Source of the DNA: JAUPTX01 sp964550665
GTDB lineage: Bacteria > Patescibacteriota > Minisyncoccia > Phycocordibacterales > CSBR16-119
Assembly: GCA_964550665.1 (NCBI GenBank)
Contig: CAZJZW010000002.1
Location: 1 to 31,661 of the forward strand
Reading direction: 5' to 3'
Length of the DNA stretch: 31,661 nucleotides
Part shown: one piece after another, positions 14,045 to 20,028 of the stretch
Layout: every line of letters starts with the position of its first letter
Numbering within the stretch: the first letter of the stretch is position 1
Translations under genes and position numbers: made by a program
Notes under the pieces: generated by a model
The model's database searches: none
Seen by the model: only the letters and a program-made list of their open reading frames with translations
What the model was told of the DNA's origin: nothing

Positions 14045-14614
14045 ATGAAAAATATTGTAATAATAGGAGCAATAGTAGTATTAGTTTTAGCTTTCTTTGT
14101 CTCAAAAAAAATTACACCAGGGAGAGAACAGCCTGTGAGCGAAGAAGTTGTTGCTACCCCGTCAGAGGAAGTTATCGTAGAAAATAAAGGCGCCAGTGAA
14201 ACAACTACAACAGAAAAACCCGTGGTAGATAACAAATATTCTTATACAAATTCTGAATTTAAGTTTGCTGTTGATTTACCGAGTCTAGTCGCTACAAGAA
14301 AAACTGACACACCAGAATACATAACAGCAACCTTTACATTTGGGGCTGGAGACCAGTCAGGCATAGCGGAAGAAAAGCGTATACCAAATAGTATGGCTTT
14401 ATATATTTGGAATGATAATTCTGAGTTTAAAAAAATGACGGCTGAAGCAACAGAGCTTCCTGGTGAAAAAATAAATGGGACAAACTTTGAGGTGTATTCT
14501 TTTTCAAATGAAGGAGAGACTATATATCACTATACTTTAGAGGTTGGTAATAAAATATACGATGTTGGTGTTAGAGAAAAGCAGACTATGAATAAGTTTT
14601 ACATGTTAAAATAG
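14045..14614 (+). CDS. Membrane-anchored extracytoplasmic protein, unknown function
   Basis: A 189-residue protein with one N-terminal membrane anchor (NIVIIGAIVVLVLAFFVSKK), a Thr/Glu/Pro-rich linker (about residues 25-60) and a compact domain beginning YSYTNSEFKFAVDLP. The domain contains an alternating strand pattern through TNFEVYSFSNEGETIYHYTL. It is probably displayed outside the cytoplasmic membrane. There is no lipobox. ATG 14045 is chosen because the upstream in-frame codons run into the tRNA-Arg trailer repeats. No family recognised. Confidence 0.7.
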   Translation: MKNIVIIGAIVVLVLAFFVSKKITPGREQPVSEEVVATPSEEVIVENKGASETTTTEKPVVDNKYSYTNSEFKFAVDLPSLVATRKTDTPEYITATFTFGAGDQSGIAEEKRIPNSMALYIWNDNSEFKKMTAEATELPGEKINGTNFEVYSFSNEGETIYHYTLEVGNKIYDVGVREKQTMNKFYMLK

Positions 14615-14661
14615 ATTTGGGTCAAAAAGACATTATTATATAGAAATATAGTTTTAAAAAT

Positions 14662-14997
14662 ATGGCAGATATTAATCCAGCAGCAGCAGAAATAAAAAAG
14701 AAGTTACAGGAGTACGAACTCGAGATGAATAAAATGAAGACAGATAGAGAATCAAAGAGGAATAAACTAAGAACTGCAGAACAAAACATAGACAAGGTTA
14801 GACGAGAAGGACAAAGTAAGGAGGCGGAGGCTGAGAGAGAGTATAAAATGAAAGTAGACAAAATAAGATCAGACTCAAAAAGAAATTTAGACACAGCAGA
14901 ACAAGAAAAGAATGTGGCAAAAGAAGCATTCGAACAAATAGAGAAAAGTATCCAAGAAATTCAAATAGAGATGTCACGACTCTCAAATGCTAAATAA
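14662..14997 (+). CDS. Coiled-coil protein, unknown function
   Basis: A 111-residue, almost entirely helical, charged protein without Pro, Trp or Cys (ADINPAAAEIKKKLQEYELE at the front excepted for one Pro). Heptad-like spacing runs to the end (NLDTAEQEKNVAKEAFEQIE), predicting one long coiled coil. A possible promoter is TTGGGT, 16 bases, TATAGA at 14617-14644. Its stop codon lies in the terminator shared with rpsT. Function cannot be told. Confidence 0.65.
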   Translation: MADINPAAAEIKKKLQEYELEMNKMKTDRESKRNKLRTAEQNIDKVRREGQSKEAEAEREYKMKVDKIRSDSKRNLDTAEQEKNVAKEAFEQIEKSIQEIQIEMSRLSNAK

Positions 14998-15028
14998 TAA
15001 AAATCCCCTTTCGGGGATTTTTATTATT
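14993..15028. terminator. Bidirectional terminator between coiled-coil gene and rpsT
   Basis: AATAATAAAAATCCCC pairs perfectly with GGGGATTTTTATTATT around TTTC. It overlaps the stop codons of both convergent genes. Confidence 0.93.
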
Positions 15029-15281
15029 ATTTAGTTATCTTTGAAAGAAGTGATTTTCTTCGAGATGCTGTGTTTGTCGCTATTACTCCTTTTTTGTTTG
15101 CTTTATCAATAGCTTTGTATGCTTTTGAAAGAAGTTTCTTTGCTTCGTCTTTCTTTCCAAGCTTTACAAGTTTCGAGATTTCTTTCACAGACTCTTTCAT
15201 TGTTTTTCTTCGTCTGTCATTTACGATTCTTTTTCGAGCAGATACACGAAGAGATTTTTTTGCTGATGCTGATATTGGCAT
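15027..15281 (-). CDS. rpsT: 30S ribosomal protein S20 (bS20)
   Basis: An 84-residue, strongly basic helical protein beginning MPISASAKKSLRVSARKR, with NDRRRKTMKESVKE and GVIATNTASRRKSLLSKI, as expected for bS20, a 16S rRNA-binding small-subunit protein. ATG 15281 gives the normal family length; the frame continues upstream but no conserved sequence supports that. A promoter with TTGTGT, 17 bases and TGG-TATTAT lies at 15367-15339, leaving a leader of about 50 nt. It is divergent from ruvA. Confidence 0.95.
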   Translation of the reverse strand: MPISASAKKSLRVSARKRIVNDRRRKTMKESVKEISKLVKLGKKDEAKKLLSKAYKAIDKANKKGVIATNTASRRKSLLSKITK

Positions 15282-15338
15282 AATATAAAAATTTAATTTG
15301 TAAGTTTTTTGCGCGACACGCTTTTCACGAACCCCGTC

Positions 15339-15367
15339 ATAATACCAGAGGTTTTTAGAAAACACAA
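15339..15367 (-). promoter_or_regulatory. rpsT promoter
   Basis: TTGTGT (15367-15362), a 17-base spacer ending TGG, and TATTAT (15344-15339) on the minus strand. Confidence 0.65.
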
Positions 15368-15371
15368 TAGC

Positions 15372-15400
15372 GTGATTAAGTGTCCTGAAAATGTTAAAAT
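15372..15400 (+). promoter_or_regulatory. ruvA promoter
   Basis: GTGATT (15372-15377), 17 bases, and TGT-TAAAAT (15395-15400). The leader of about 95 nt carries the hairpin at 15434-15470. Confidence 0.5.
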
Positions 15401-15433
15401 GATATCAGTAAGACGTATTCAACTTACTTTCTA

Positions 15434-15470
15434 CCCGCCTCGACTCGCAAGCTCGTCGACGCGAGGCGGG
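15434..15470. repeat. GC-rich palindromic repeat in the ruvA leader
   Basis: CCCGCCTCG (15434-15442) and CGAGGCGGG (15462-15470) pair, with a smaller CGAC/GTCG pairing inside. It is GC-rich against an AT-rich background, like the GCCTGCC palindrome at 13936. Probably a dispersed hairpin repeat; it lacks the T-run of a terminator. Confidence 0.65.
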
Positions 15471-15502
15471 ACCACTACACACTAGTAACTATTCACCATC
15501 TT

Positions 15503-16075
15503 ATGATTGCTCACATCCAAGGAAAAATTTTAGAAAAAAATACTAAGTTTTTAGTTATTGAAGCTAATTCTGTCGGCTATCTTGTTTTCGTTTCGACTGG
15601 AACACTTTCCTCTTCCCCATCAATCGGAGAATATTTTTCTCTTTGGACATATCTAGCAGTCAGAGAAAACGCACTCGACCTTTATGGATTTACGACGATC
15701 GATGAGAAAAATTTCTTTGAACTTTTGATTAGCGTTTCAGGTATCGGTCCGAAGAATGCTCTCTCGATACTTTCTATCGCCCCGATGGAAACTTTGAAAA
15801 AAGCTATCGCAACCGGTGACATGTCATACATGACAAAAGTTTCTGGTATCGGCAAAAAAACTGCAGAGAAAATCGTCGTCGAACTTCGAGACAAACTCGC
15901 AAGTCTCGGGCACAACGATGAGACTGGATCGCTCCGTGGTGAAGCTGATGTGATCTTAGCTCTCATCTCTTTGGGTTACAGCCAAAGTGAAGCGAGAAAT
16001 GCGACAAAGGAAATAGACCACACACTTTCAACAAATGAAAAAATAAAAGAGGCTTTGAAGATTCTAGGGAAATAG
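15503..16075 (+). CDS. ruvA: Holliday junction branch migration protein RuvA
   Basis: A 190-residue protein that binds four-way DNA junctions as a tetramer and loads the RuvB motor. Domain I is the N-terminal OB fold (MIAHIQGKILEKNTKFLVIE). Domain II has two helix-hairpin-helix motifs (ISVSGIGPKNALSIL and VSGIGKKTAEKIVVELRDKL), and domain III (ADVILALISLGYSQSEAR) contacts RuvB. All parts are present at normal length. ruvB lies about 14 kb away in this window, not adjacent; no ruvC is seen, but yqgF is present. Confidence 0.96.
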   Translation: MIAHIQGKILEKNTKFLVIEANSVGYLVFVSTGTLSSSPSIGEYFSLWTYLAVRENALDLYGFTTIDEKNFFELLISVSGIGPKNALSILSIAPMETLKKAIATGDMSYMTKVSGIGKKTAEKIVVELRDKLASLGHNDETGSLRGEADVILALISLGYSQSEARNATKEIDHTLSTNEKIKEALKILGK

Positions 16076-16104
16076 TTGAAATCCCAAAACACATCTGTTA
16101 GAAT
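16076..16104 (+). promoter_or_regulatory. Promoter of the small basic ORF unit
   Basis: TTGAAA (16076-16081) directly follows the ruvA stop; a 17-base spacer ending TGT leads to TAGAAT (16099-16104). Transcription would begin near 16111. Confidence 0.8.
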
Positions 16105-16138
16105 GTCTGGGAGTCGCACAAGTGATTCGCCAAAGCAG

Positions 16139-16240
16139 ATGAAAACCATGGATAACCCGCAAGCTCGAGGATCTCCAAGCATCAACAAGGCGAAGAACAA
16201 AAAGGCGCGCCAAATGCGGACAACTGCCAAGAAGGCATAA
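16139..16240 (+). CDS. Very small basic protein (33 codons), own promoter and terminator
   Basis: The frame reads MKTMDNPQARGSPSINKAK and continues NKKARQMRTTAKKA before TAA, very rich in Lys and Arg. The second Met (16148) is an alternative start giving 30 residues. A consensus promoter (16076-16104) and a strong terminator (16260-16297) bracket it, forming a transcript of about 180 nt. The stretch is visibly richer in G+C than its neighbours. It could bind nucleic acid, as basic mini-proteins such as ribosomal or nucleoid proteins do, but no family is recognised. A non-coding RNA with a chance ORF is the alternative. Confidence 0.5.
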   Translation: MKTMDNPQARGSPSINKAKNKKARQMRTTAKKA

Positions 16241-16259
16241 ACGTCCCCACAGGCAAGAG

Positions 16260-16297
16260 CGCGGATCCCACATCAGGGATCCGCGTTTTGCTTTTTA
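16260..16297 (+). terminator. Terminator of the small basic ORF unit
   Basis: CGCGGATCCC pairs with GGGATCCGCG around ACATCA and is followed by TTTTGCTTTTT. The mutM -35 box (TTGCTT) lies in its T-run. Confidence 0.92.
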
Positions 16298-16316
16298 AGA
16301 AAGTAGTCACTATAAT
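16288..16316 (+). promoter_or_regulatory. mutM promoter
   Basis: TTGCTT (16288-16293), a 17-base spacer and TATAAT (16311-16316), 11 bases before the start codon. Confidence 0.75.
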
Positions 16317-16327
16317 CAAAACACACT

Positions 16328-17266
16328 ATGCCAGAATTACCAGAAGTTGAAACAACTGTAAGAGGTCTTAACCAGACAGTTAAGGGTTTAATTATTAAAG
16401 AAGTTTGGAGCGATCTCCCAAAGAAAAACCACGCCCGAAAAGATGAAATAAAAAATCTGGCTTTTTGGAAGAGCTTCCAAAAAAATGTTGTTGGAGCAAA
16501 AATCCTAAAAACAGAGCGACACGGTAAAAACATTTTCATAAGACTTTCAAACGGTTACACAGTCCTGATCCACATGAAAATGACAGGTCACCTTCTTTTC
16601 GGCAAATACAGAATTGGTAAACAAGAAGACGGAGAGGCTCACCATAACTGGACGTGGTGGCCAGAGAAAGACACTTCCCTTCAAGACCCATATAACAGAT
16701 TCATCCATTTCTTAATTCATTTTACAAATGGAAAGCATCTCGCTTTTTGTGATTCAAGGAAATTTGGAAAGGTAACACTCATAAAAACAGACGACTCAAC
16801 TGCGAAACATATTAAAGATTTGGGAGTAGACGCTCTTAACCCTTTGATGAATTACAATCTATTTAAAGAAAAGATCGGCAAGAAACCAAACGGAAGAATT
16901 AAAAATGTTTTAATGGATCAGAGTTTAATCACTGGCATCGGAAATATTTACTCTGACGAGATGCTGTGGCTTTCGGGTATTCATCCAGAAGAACCTGTGA
17001 GAAACATCCCAGAAGAAAAAGTGAAAAAGATGTTTCTTTCGATGAAGCCACTCTTAGAAAAAGGAATAGATTTTGGCGGAGACTCGATGTCGGATTATAG
17101 AAACATTCACGGAGAAAAAGGTAAGTTCCAAAACAAACACAATGTCTATGGAAAAAACAGAGAGCGGTGCGGGAAGAAAAATTGTACCGGTGTTATAATA
17201 AGGAAAGTAGTCGGAGGTAGAAGTGCACACTTTTGTCCGGTTCATCAAGTTTTAGAAAATAAATAG
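16328..17266 (+). CDS. mutM: Formamidopyrimidine-DNA glycosylase (Fpg/MutM family)
   Basis: A 312-residue base-excision repair glycosylase/AP lyase for oxidised purines. It starts MPELPEVETTVRGL, with catalytic Pro2 and Glu3. MKMTGHLLFGKY and the helix-two-turn-helix DNA-binding segment DQSLITGIGNIYSDEML follow. The C-terminal zinc finger is RCGKKNCTG, then GGRSAHFCPVHQ; its Cys spacing (C-x4-C and C-x2-H) differs from the usual C-x2-C pairs, so zinc binding may be altered. It is slightly longer than E. coli MutM because of an insert around residues 95-125. A small membrane protein gene follows 12 bases later. Confidence 0.94.
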   Translation: MPELPEVETTVRGLNQTVKGLIIKEVWSDLPKKNHARKDEIKNLAFWKSFQKNVVGAKILKTERHGKNIFIRLSNGYTVLIHMKMTGHLLFGKYRIGKQEDGEAHHNWTWWPEKDTSLQDPYNRFIHFLIHFTNGKHLAFCDSRKFGKVTLIKTDDSTAKHIKDLGVDALNPLMNYNLFKEKIGKKPNGRIKNVLMDQSLITGIGNIYSDEMLWLSGIHPEEPVRNIPEEKVKKMFLSMKPLLEKGIDFGGDSMSDYRNIHGEKGKFQNKHNVYGKNRERCGKKNCTGVIIRKVVGGRSAHFCPVHQVLENK

Positions 17267-17278
17267 AAAAAATAATTT

Positions 17279-17449
17279 ATGATGGTAGATGTTTTAAAAT
17301 GGTTTCTGATTATGTTCTTCGGACTTTTTATTCTTTGGGTTATCACAGGGGGTCCAGAGCGAGGTGGCGGAACAACTCCGATTATCTCTGCTCCGACAGG
17401 AATAGGTAGTCCAGGGTTTATACCACAATCAAATCCTTCGGGAAACTAA
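17279..17449 (+). CDS. Small single-pass membrane protein downstream of mutM
   Basis: A 56-residue protein: MMVDVLKWFLIMFFGLFILW begins it and forms one membrane helix, followed by a Gly/Pro/Thr/Ser-rich tail (GGPERGGGTTPIISAPTGIG). The start may be 17279 or the adjacent ATG at 17282. It lies 12 bases after mutM on the same strand and overlaps the convergent TrmH-type gene by four bases at their stop codons. Function unknown. Confidence 0.6.
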   Translation: MMVDVLKWFLIMFFGLFILWVITGGPERGGGTTPIISAPTGIGSPGFIPQSNPSGN

Positions 17450-17919
17450 ATATTTAAAATTCGAAAAAGTGCGACACCAGTTGCCACAGAAATATTTAAA
17501 GATTCTTTCTTCCCTTTCATTGGTATTTCCGCCACAACGTCAGAGAGCTCTAACATTTCTTTCTCTACTCCCATAACTTCGTTTCCTACGATAAAAACAT
17601 TTTTCCCCCCTATCACAACCTTTTTATAGTCGACAGAATTTTCTGTTTGTTCGATAGAAATGATTTTAAAATTTTCTTCTTTAAGTTTTTTTAAAGTCTC
17701 TATTATATTTTCTGAGAATTCCCAAGCGATAGATTCTTCGGCGCCAAGAGCTGACTTGGCAATATCACCTCTCTTTCTTCCAAAGCGATCCGTGGGCATC
17801 GGTGAGTAACCAGATAAAAATATTTTTGAAATTCCACACGCGTCAGCCGTACGAAAAATAGCTCCGACGTTTTGAGCGCTTCGGATGTCATGAAGAATTA
17901 AAATATTTTCTGTTTTCAT
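17446..17919 (-). CDS. TrmH-family (SpoU) RNA 2'-O-methyltransferase
   Basis: A 157-residue SPOUT enzyme expected to methylate a ribose 2'-OH in tRNA or rRNA using S-adenosylmethionine. Motif 1 is DIRSAQNVGAIFRTADACG, motif 2 is FIVGNEVMGVEKEML, and motif 3 is IPMKGKKESLNISVATGVAL, which together form the trefoil-knot cofactor site. It lacks an extra N-terminal substrate domain. ATG 17919 is chosen because TAATAT (17932-17927) ends 7 bases before it and the longer frame would start upstream of the transcript. RNA target unknown. Confidence 0.92.
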   Translation of the reverse strand: MKTENILILHDIRSAQNVGAIFRTADACGISKIFLSGYSPMPTDRFGRKRGDIAKSALGAEESIAWEFSENIIETLKKLKEENFKIISIEQTENSVDYKKVVIGGKNVFIVGNEVMGVEKEMLELSDVVAEIPMKGKKESLNISVATGVALFRILNI

Positions 17920-17926
17920 TAGAAGC

Positions 17927-17932
17927 ATATTA
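17927..17932 (-). promoter_or_regulatory. -10 element of the TrmH-type gene, leaderless
   Basis: TAATAT on the minus strand with 7 bases to ATG 17919. Confidence 0.5.
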
Positions 17933-17938
17933 CACCAA

Positions 17939-17967
17939 TTGACCAAAAGATAAAAGTTGTGTATATT
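17939..17967 (+). promoter_or_regulatory. Promoter of tRNA-Lys
   Basis: TTGACC (17939-17944), a 17-base spacer and TATATT (17962-17967). The leader of about 100 nt before the tRNA includes an AATCTC/GAGATT hairpin and a GC-rich stretch at 18010-18060. Confidence 0.75.
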
Positions 17968-18009
17968 CGTATAGTATTTTTAATCTCTTATTTGAGATTT
18001 TAAAGTATC

Positions 18010-18060
18010 CTCTTCCGCCGACGCATCTGCTCTGGCGAGACAGGCTCCGCTCAGTGCGGT
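18010..18060. repeat. GC-rich repeat-like stretch before tRNA-Lys
   Basis: CGCATCTGC and GGCGAGACAGG occur here and also, in the same order and strand, within the rluA-type gene at about 1316-1361. This suggests a dispersed repeat family; no clear ends can be drawn. Confidence 0.4.
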
Positions 18061-18070
18061 GAAAAAACAT

Positions 18071-18143
18071 CCTCTCGTAGCTCAGTTGGTAGAGCAGCTC
18101 CCTTTTAAGGAGACGGTCGTTGGTTCAATTCCAACCGAGGGGA
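18071..18143 (+). tRNA. tRNA-Lys (anticodon UUU)
   Basis: Cloverleaf with acceptor CCTCTCG/CGAGGGG, D-stem GCTC/GAGC, anticodon loop CTTTTAA (anticodon TTT), and T-arm GTTGG-TTCAATT-CCAAC. The discriminator is A and CCA is not encoded. Followed by a strong terminator and then T-arm copies. Confidence 0.95.
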
Positions 18144-18144
18144 C

Positions 18145-18188
18145 AATAAGAAAAATCTCTGACTTTTTAGTTAGAGATTTTTCTTATT
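18145..18188 (+). terminator. Terminator of tRNA-Lys
   Basis: AATAAGAAAAATCTCT pairs perfectly with AGAGATTTTTCTTATT around a 12-base loop. Confidence 0.9.
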
Positions 18189-18190
18189 GA

Positions 18191-18293
18191 TTTCCGAGGG
18201 AGGAATTGAACCGAAGGCGCCCATTTTTAAAGAGTGAAGCGATTATAAAAATGGAGCGTTTCGACCAAAGGGAGAGGCGATTCCAACCGAGGG
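18191..18293 (+). repeat. tRNA-Lys trailer element: T-arm copies and hairpin
   Basis: GGAATTGAACC (18202-18212) is an exact inverted copy of the tRNA T-arm bases 18122-18132. CCATTTTT and AAAAATGG then form a hairpin. ATTCCAACCGAGGG (18280-18293) is an exact direct copy of the tRNA 3' part (18128-18141). The 13-mer GAGAGGCGATTCC (18272-18284) is identical to one in the tRNA-Arg(GCG) trailer. No gene is seen between 18144 and 18389. Confidence 0.75.
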
Positions 18294-18329
18294 TATAAAA
18301 ATTATAGATTTTTGTGAGATTTATTTTTC

Positions 18330-18358
18330 TTGCCAAACACCTCTAAAAAACATAAAAT
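18330..18358 (+). promoter_or_regulatory. Promoter of the thioredoxin-like/dsbB operon
   Basis: TTGCCA (18330-18335), a 17-base spacer and TAAAAT (18353-18358), about 30 bases before ATG 18390. Confidence 0.75.
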
Positions 18359-18389
18359 TAAGAAATTAGCAGGTAATCTTAAATATTAA

Positions 18390-18842
18390 ATGAACAAACA
18401 AACATTGATTTCAGTAATCGTTATCTCCGTAGCAGCAATCATCGGACTTGTTATCTTGCAACAATCAAGTAACAAGGAGGCTGGTAAACCAGGACAATAC
18501 AACTCCCTAGCAACATGTCTTGGAGAAGCAGGTGCAAAGTTCTATGGTGCATTTTGGTGTCCACATTGTAATAACCAAAAGAAAGCTTTTGGAAAATCGA
18601 GTGAATTACTTCCTTATGTAGAATGTTCTACTCCAGATGGAAAAGGTCAAACACAAGTTTGTTTAGACAACCAAATCCAAAGTTACCCGACATGGATCTT
18701 TGCTGACGGAACACGACTTACAGGGGAACAAACACCACAAGCTCTCGCAGAGAAAACAGCTTGTGAGGCAACATTACCTGCAAACCCAACAGAGGAAGTT
18801 GACCTAGAAAAAAATACATCTTCAGAGGCACCCCTAAGTTAA
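18390..18842 (+). CDS. Membrane-anchored thioredoxin-fold protein (CPHC, DsbA-like)
   Basis: A 150-residue protein with an N-terminal membrane anchor (about residues 6-23) and an extracytoplasmic thioredoxin-type domain. The redox site is FWCPHCNNQKKAFG, and SYPTW supplies the cis-Pro. The whole domain (FYGAFWCPHCNNQK, then YPTWIFADG and TGEQTPQAL) is very like the thioredoxin domain that is fused to VKOR proteins in other bacteria. Here it is separate and lies one base upstream of dsbB, so the pair probably makes disulfide bonds outside the membrane: this protein oxidises substrates and DsbB re-oxidises it. Two additional Cys residues lie before and after the core. Confidence 0.88.
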   Translation: MNKQTLISVIVISVAAIIGLVILQQSSNKEAGKPGQYNSLATCLGEAGAKFYGAFWCPHCNNQKKAFGKSSELLPYVECSTPDGKGQTQVCLDNQIQSYPTWIFADGTRLTGEQTPQALAEKTACEATLPANPTEEVDLEKNTSSEAPLS

Positions 18843-18843
18843 T

Positions 18844-19371
18844 ATGGAAAATCTAGCAAATACAACAAATATTTTACTCAGTATTGGTACACTATTTATT
18901 CAAATCGTTTCTGTTTTGCTCTTAGTAATGATTTTTACTAAAGATAAAGGGCCTTTGGCAAAATGGTTTAGTGATAAGTCTTTGTTTTTGGTCTTTATAG
19001 TAATGGCTGGATCAATGGTGGCAAGCTTATTCTATTCTGAAGTTATCGGCTATCTACCATGTCTTATGTGTTGGTATCAAAGAATCGCAATCTACTCTTT
19101 GGCAATAATATCTTTTGTGGCTATCGTTAAAAAAACAAGCCAAGATGTTTGGAAATATATAAGTACATTGGCTTTCCTCGGTGCTATAGTTGCCGCTTTC
19201 CACGTGTTCTCACGAACAACAAATAGTGAGATCTTTGACTGCTCTGCTGTCGGCCCATCTTGTCTTCAAGAACTATTTACGAAGTTTGGATACATTGATA
19301 TTCCAGTAATGTCCCTGACAGCTCTCATCTTCGTACTCCTTATCGTGGTAAACAGAAAAAGATTTAACTAA
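18844..19371 (+). CDS. dsbB: Disulfide bond formation protein DsbB
   Basis: A 175-residue membrane protein with four main hydrophobic segments after an extra N-terminal one. YLPCLMCWYQRIAIYSLA contains the CxxC quinone-linked pair and the WYQR signature. DCSAVGPSC supplies the second Cys pair in the later loop, which exchanges with the DsbA-like partner. It transfers electrons from the partner to quinone. It starts one base after the partner's stop, so the two are co-translated. A terminator follows at 19385. Confidence 0.93.
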   Translation: MENLANTTNILLSIGTLFIQIVSVLLLVMIFTKDKGPLAKWFSDKSLFLVFIVMAGSMVASLFYSEVIGYLPCLMCWYQRIAIYSLAIISFVAIVKKTSQDVWKYISTLAFLGAIVAAFHVFSRTTNSEIFDCSAVGPSCLQELFTKFGYIDIPVMSLTALIFVLLIVVNRKRFN

Positions 19372-19384
19372 GTAGGGGCCAAAT

Positions 19385-19408
19385 AAAAAATCCCGCAAGG
19401 GATTTTTT
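19385..19408 (+). terminator. Terminator of the thioredoxin-like/dsbB operon
   Basis: AAAAAATCCC and GGGATTTTTT pair around GCAA. Confidence 0.92.
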
Positions 19409-19489
19409 AGTTGAATCAAATCCTCTGACGCTTAAAATATATCGTTAAGAAATTTATTTGATTTGCTTTAGAAACTGATGCTGTTTGAC

Positions 19490-19525
19490 TATGTAAATAA
19501 AGTGTCTAAACACTTTATTTACATA
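19490..19525. repeat. 36-bp palindrome in a gene-free stretch
   Basis: TATGTAAATAAAGTGT pairs perfectly with ACACTTTATTTACATA around CTAA. No T-run follows on either side, so it is not an obvious terminator. It could be an operator or a processed RNA hairpin. Confidence 0.6.
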
Positions 19526-19595
19526 GGAGTTCATCTGTTTCTTAGCCAAAATCGAATAAATTTTAGAATATATTTTTCCGCGTCTTGGCTTTTTG

Positions 19596-19623
19596 CTTAC
19601 TTTTTTGCTAAGAAAAAAGTAAG
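19596..19623. repeat. Hairpin upstream of the candidate RNA promoter
   Basis: CTTACTTTTTT (19596-19606) pairs with AAAAAAGTAAG (19613-19623) around six bases. Confidence 0.5.
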
Positions 19624-19633
19624 AGGACCTTAG

Positions 19634-19642
19634 TTATCCACA
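19634..19642 (+). promoter_or_regulatory. Single consensus DnaA-box sequence
   Basis: TTATCCACA matches the DnaA-box consensus exactly, 10 bases before the -35 box of the candidate RNA gene. Only one copy is seen, so this is not an origin by itself. Confidence 0.4.
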
Positions 19643-19651
19643 AAAAACATT

Positions 19652-19680
19652 TTGTCCTTTATGTCCTTTAGAAGTATAAT
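19652..19680 (+). promoter_or_regulatory. Promoter of the candidate structured RNA
   Basis: TTGTCC (19652-19657), a 17-base spacer and a consensus TATAAT (19675-19680). No credible coding sequence follows. Confidence 0.75.
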
Positions 19681-19686
19681 AAAAAC

Positions 19687-20027
19687 GTTCGAGGATTTAG
19701 AAGAACTAAGAGATACATAGTCGCCCACTTTTTGGGTCCACAATAAATTAAGTATCATCATATTCTCGCAAACATTCGAACAGCAAAAGCCTGATCAAAT
19801 TCGTACAGGGGAACGAAAAACAATTAAATAGAATCTAGTCGACGGACTACTAAACGTGGATTTGTACATTTGAAGAAGTTAAGTTTGTTCTTTCCTAGAC
19901 GTAACCATTCGTCACACGCCGTTATAGGCGACAATTTTAGATGAAGCAAAGACCTGAACGTATTTTATTTAGTTTGGGTCTTTCGCATTTTTGGGGCACT
20001 TTTACCTTATTTTGTAAGGTTTTTTTA
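19687..20027 (+). ncRNA. Candidate structured non-coding RNA, about 340 nt
   Basis: A promoter precedes this stretch and a terminator ends it, and no ORF of useful length is present on either strand. Several pairings are visible: GTTCGA (19687-19692) with TCGAAC (19776-19781); GTCGCC (19720-19725) with GGCGAC (19927-19932) over a long range; a CCCA/TGGG hairpin near 19724-19736; a TTCGT/ACGAA hairpin near 19800; TAGTC-GACG-GACTA near 19838; and AAAGACCTGAAC (19948-19959) with GTTTGGGTCTTT (19972-19983). The last of these may be a first terminator. I do not see the conserved cores of tmRNA, RNase P RNA or SRP RNA. Role unknown. Confidence 0.5.
20004..20027 (+). terminator. Terminator of the candidate RNA
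   Basis: ACCTTA and TAAGGT pair around TTTTG and are followed by TTTTTTT on the plus strand, immediately before the convergent holA stop. Confidence 0.8.
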
Positions 20028-20028
20028 T

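Noticed and set aside
13887..14105. An open frame through the tRNA-Arg trailer encoding LPTGRQA-type peptide
   Set aside because: It is translated from hairpin repeats (GCCTGCC palindrome and neighbours) and starts inside another gene; the coding signal is an artefact of repeats.
16064..16273. Minus-strand open frames across the ruvA-mutM gap
   Set aside because: They run against a plus-strand promoter and terminator and resemble no protein; they are shadows of the small basic ORF unit.
19634..19642. Replication origin
   Set aside because: Only one DnaA-box sequence is seen, with no cluster, no dnaA or dnaN nearby and no obvious AT-rich unwinding array.
19652..20027. tmRNA, RNase P RNA or SRP RNA
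   Set aside because: No tRNA-like ends or tag ORF, no GAGGAAAGTCC-type core, and no GGAAGGAAGCAGCC-type SRP loop could be found on either strand.
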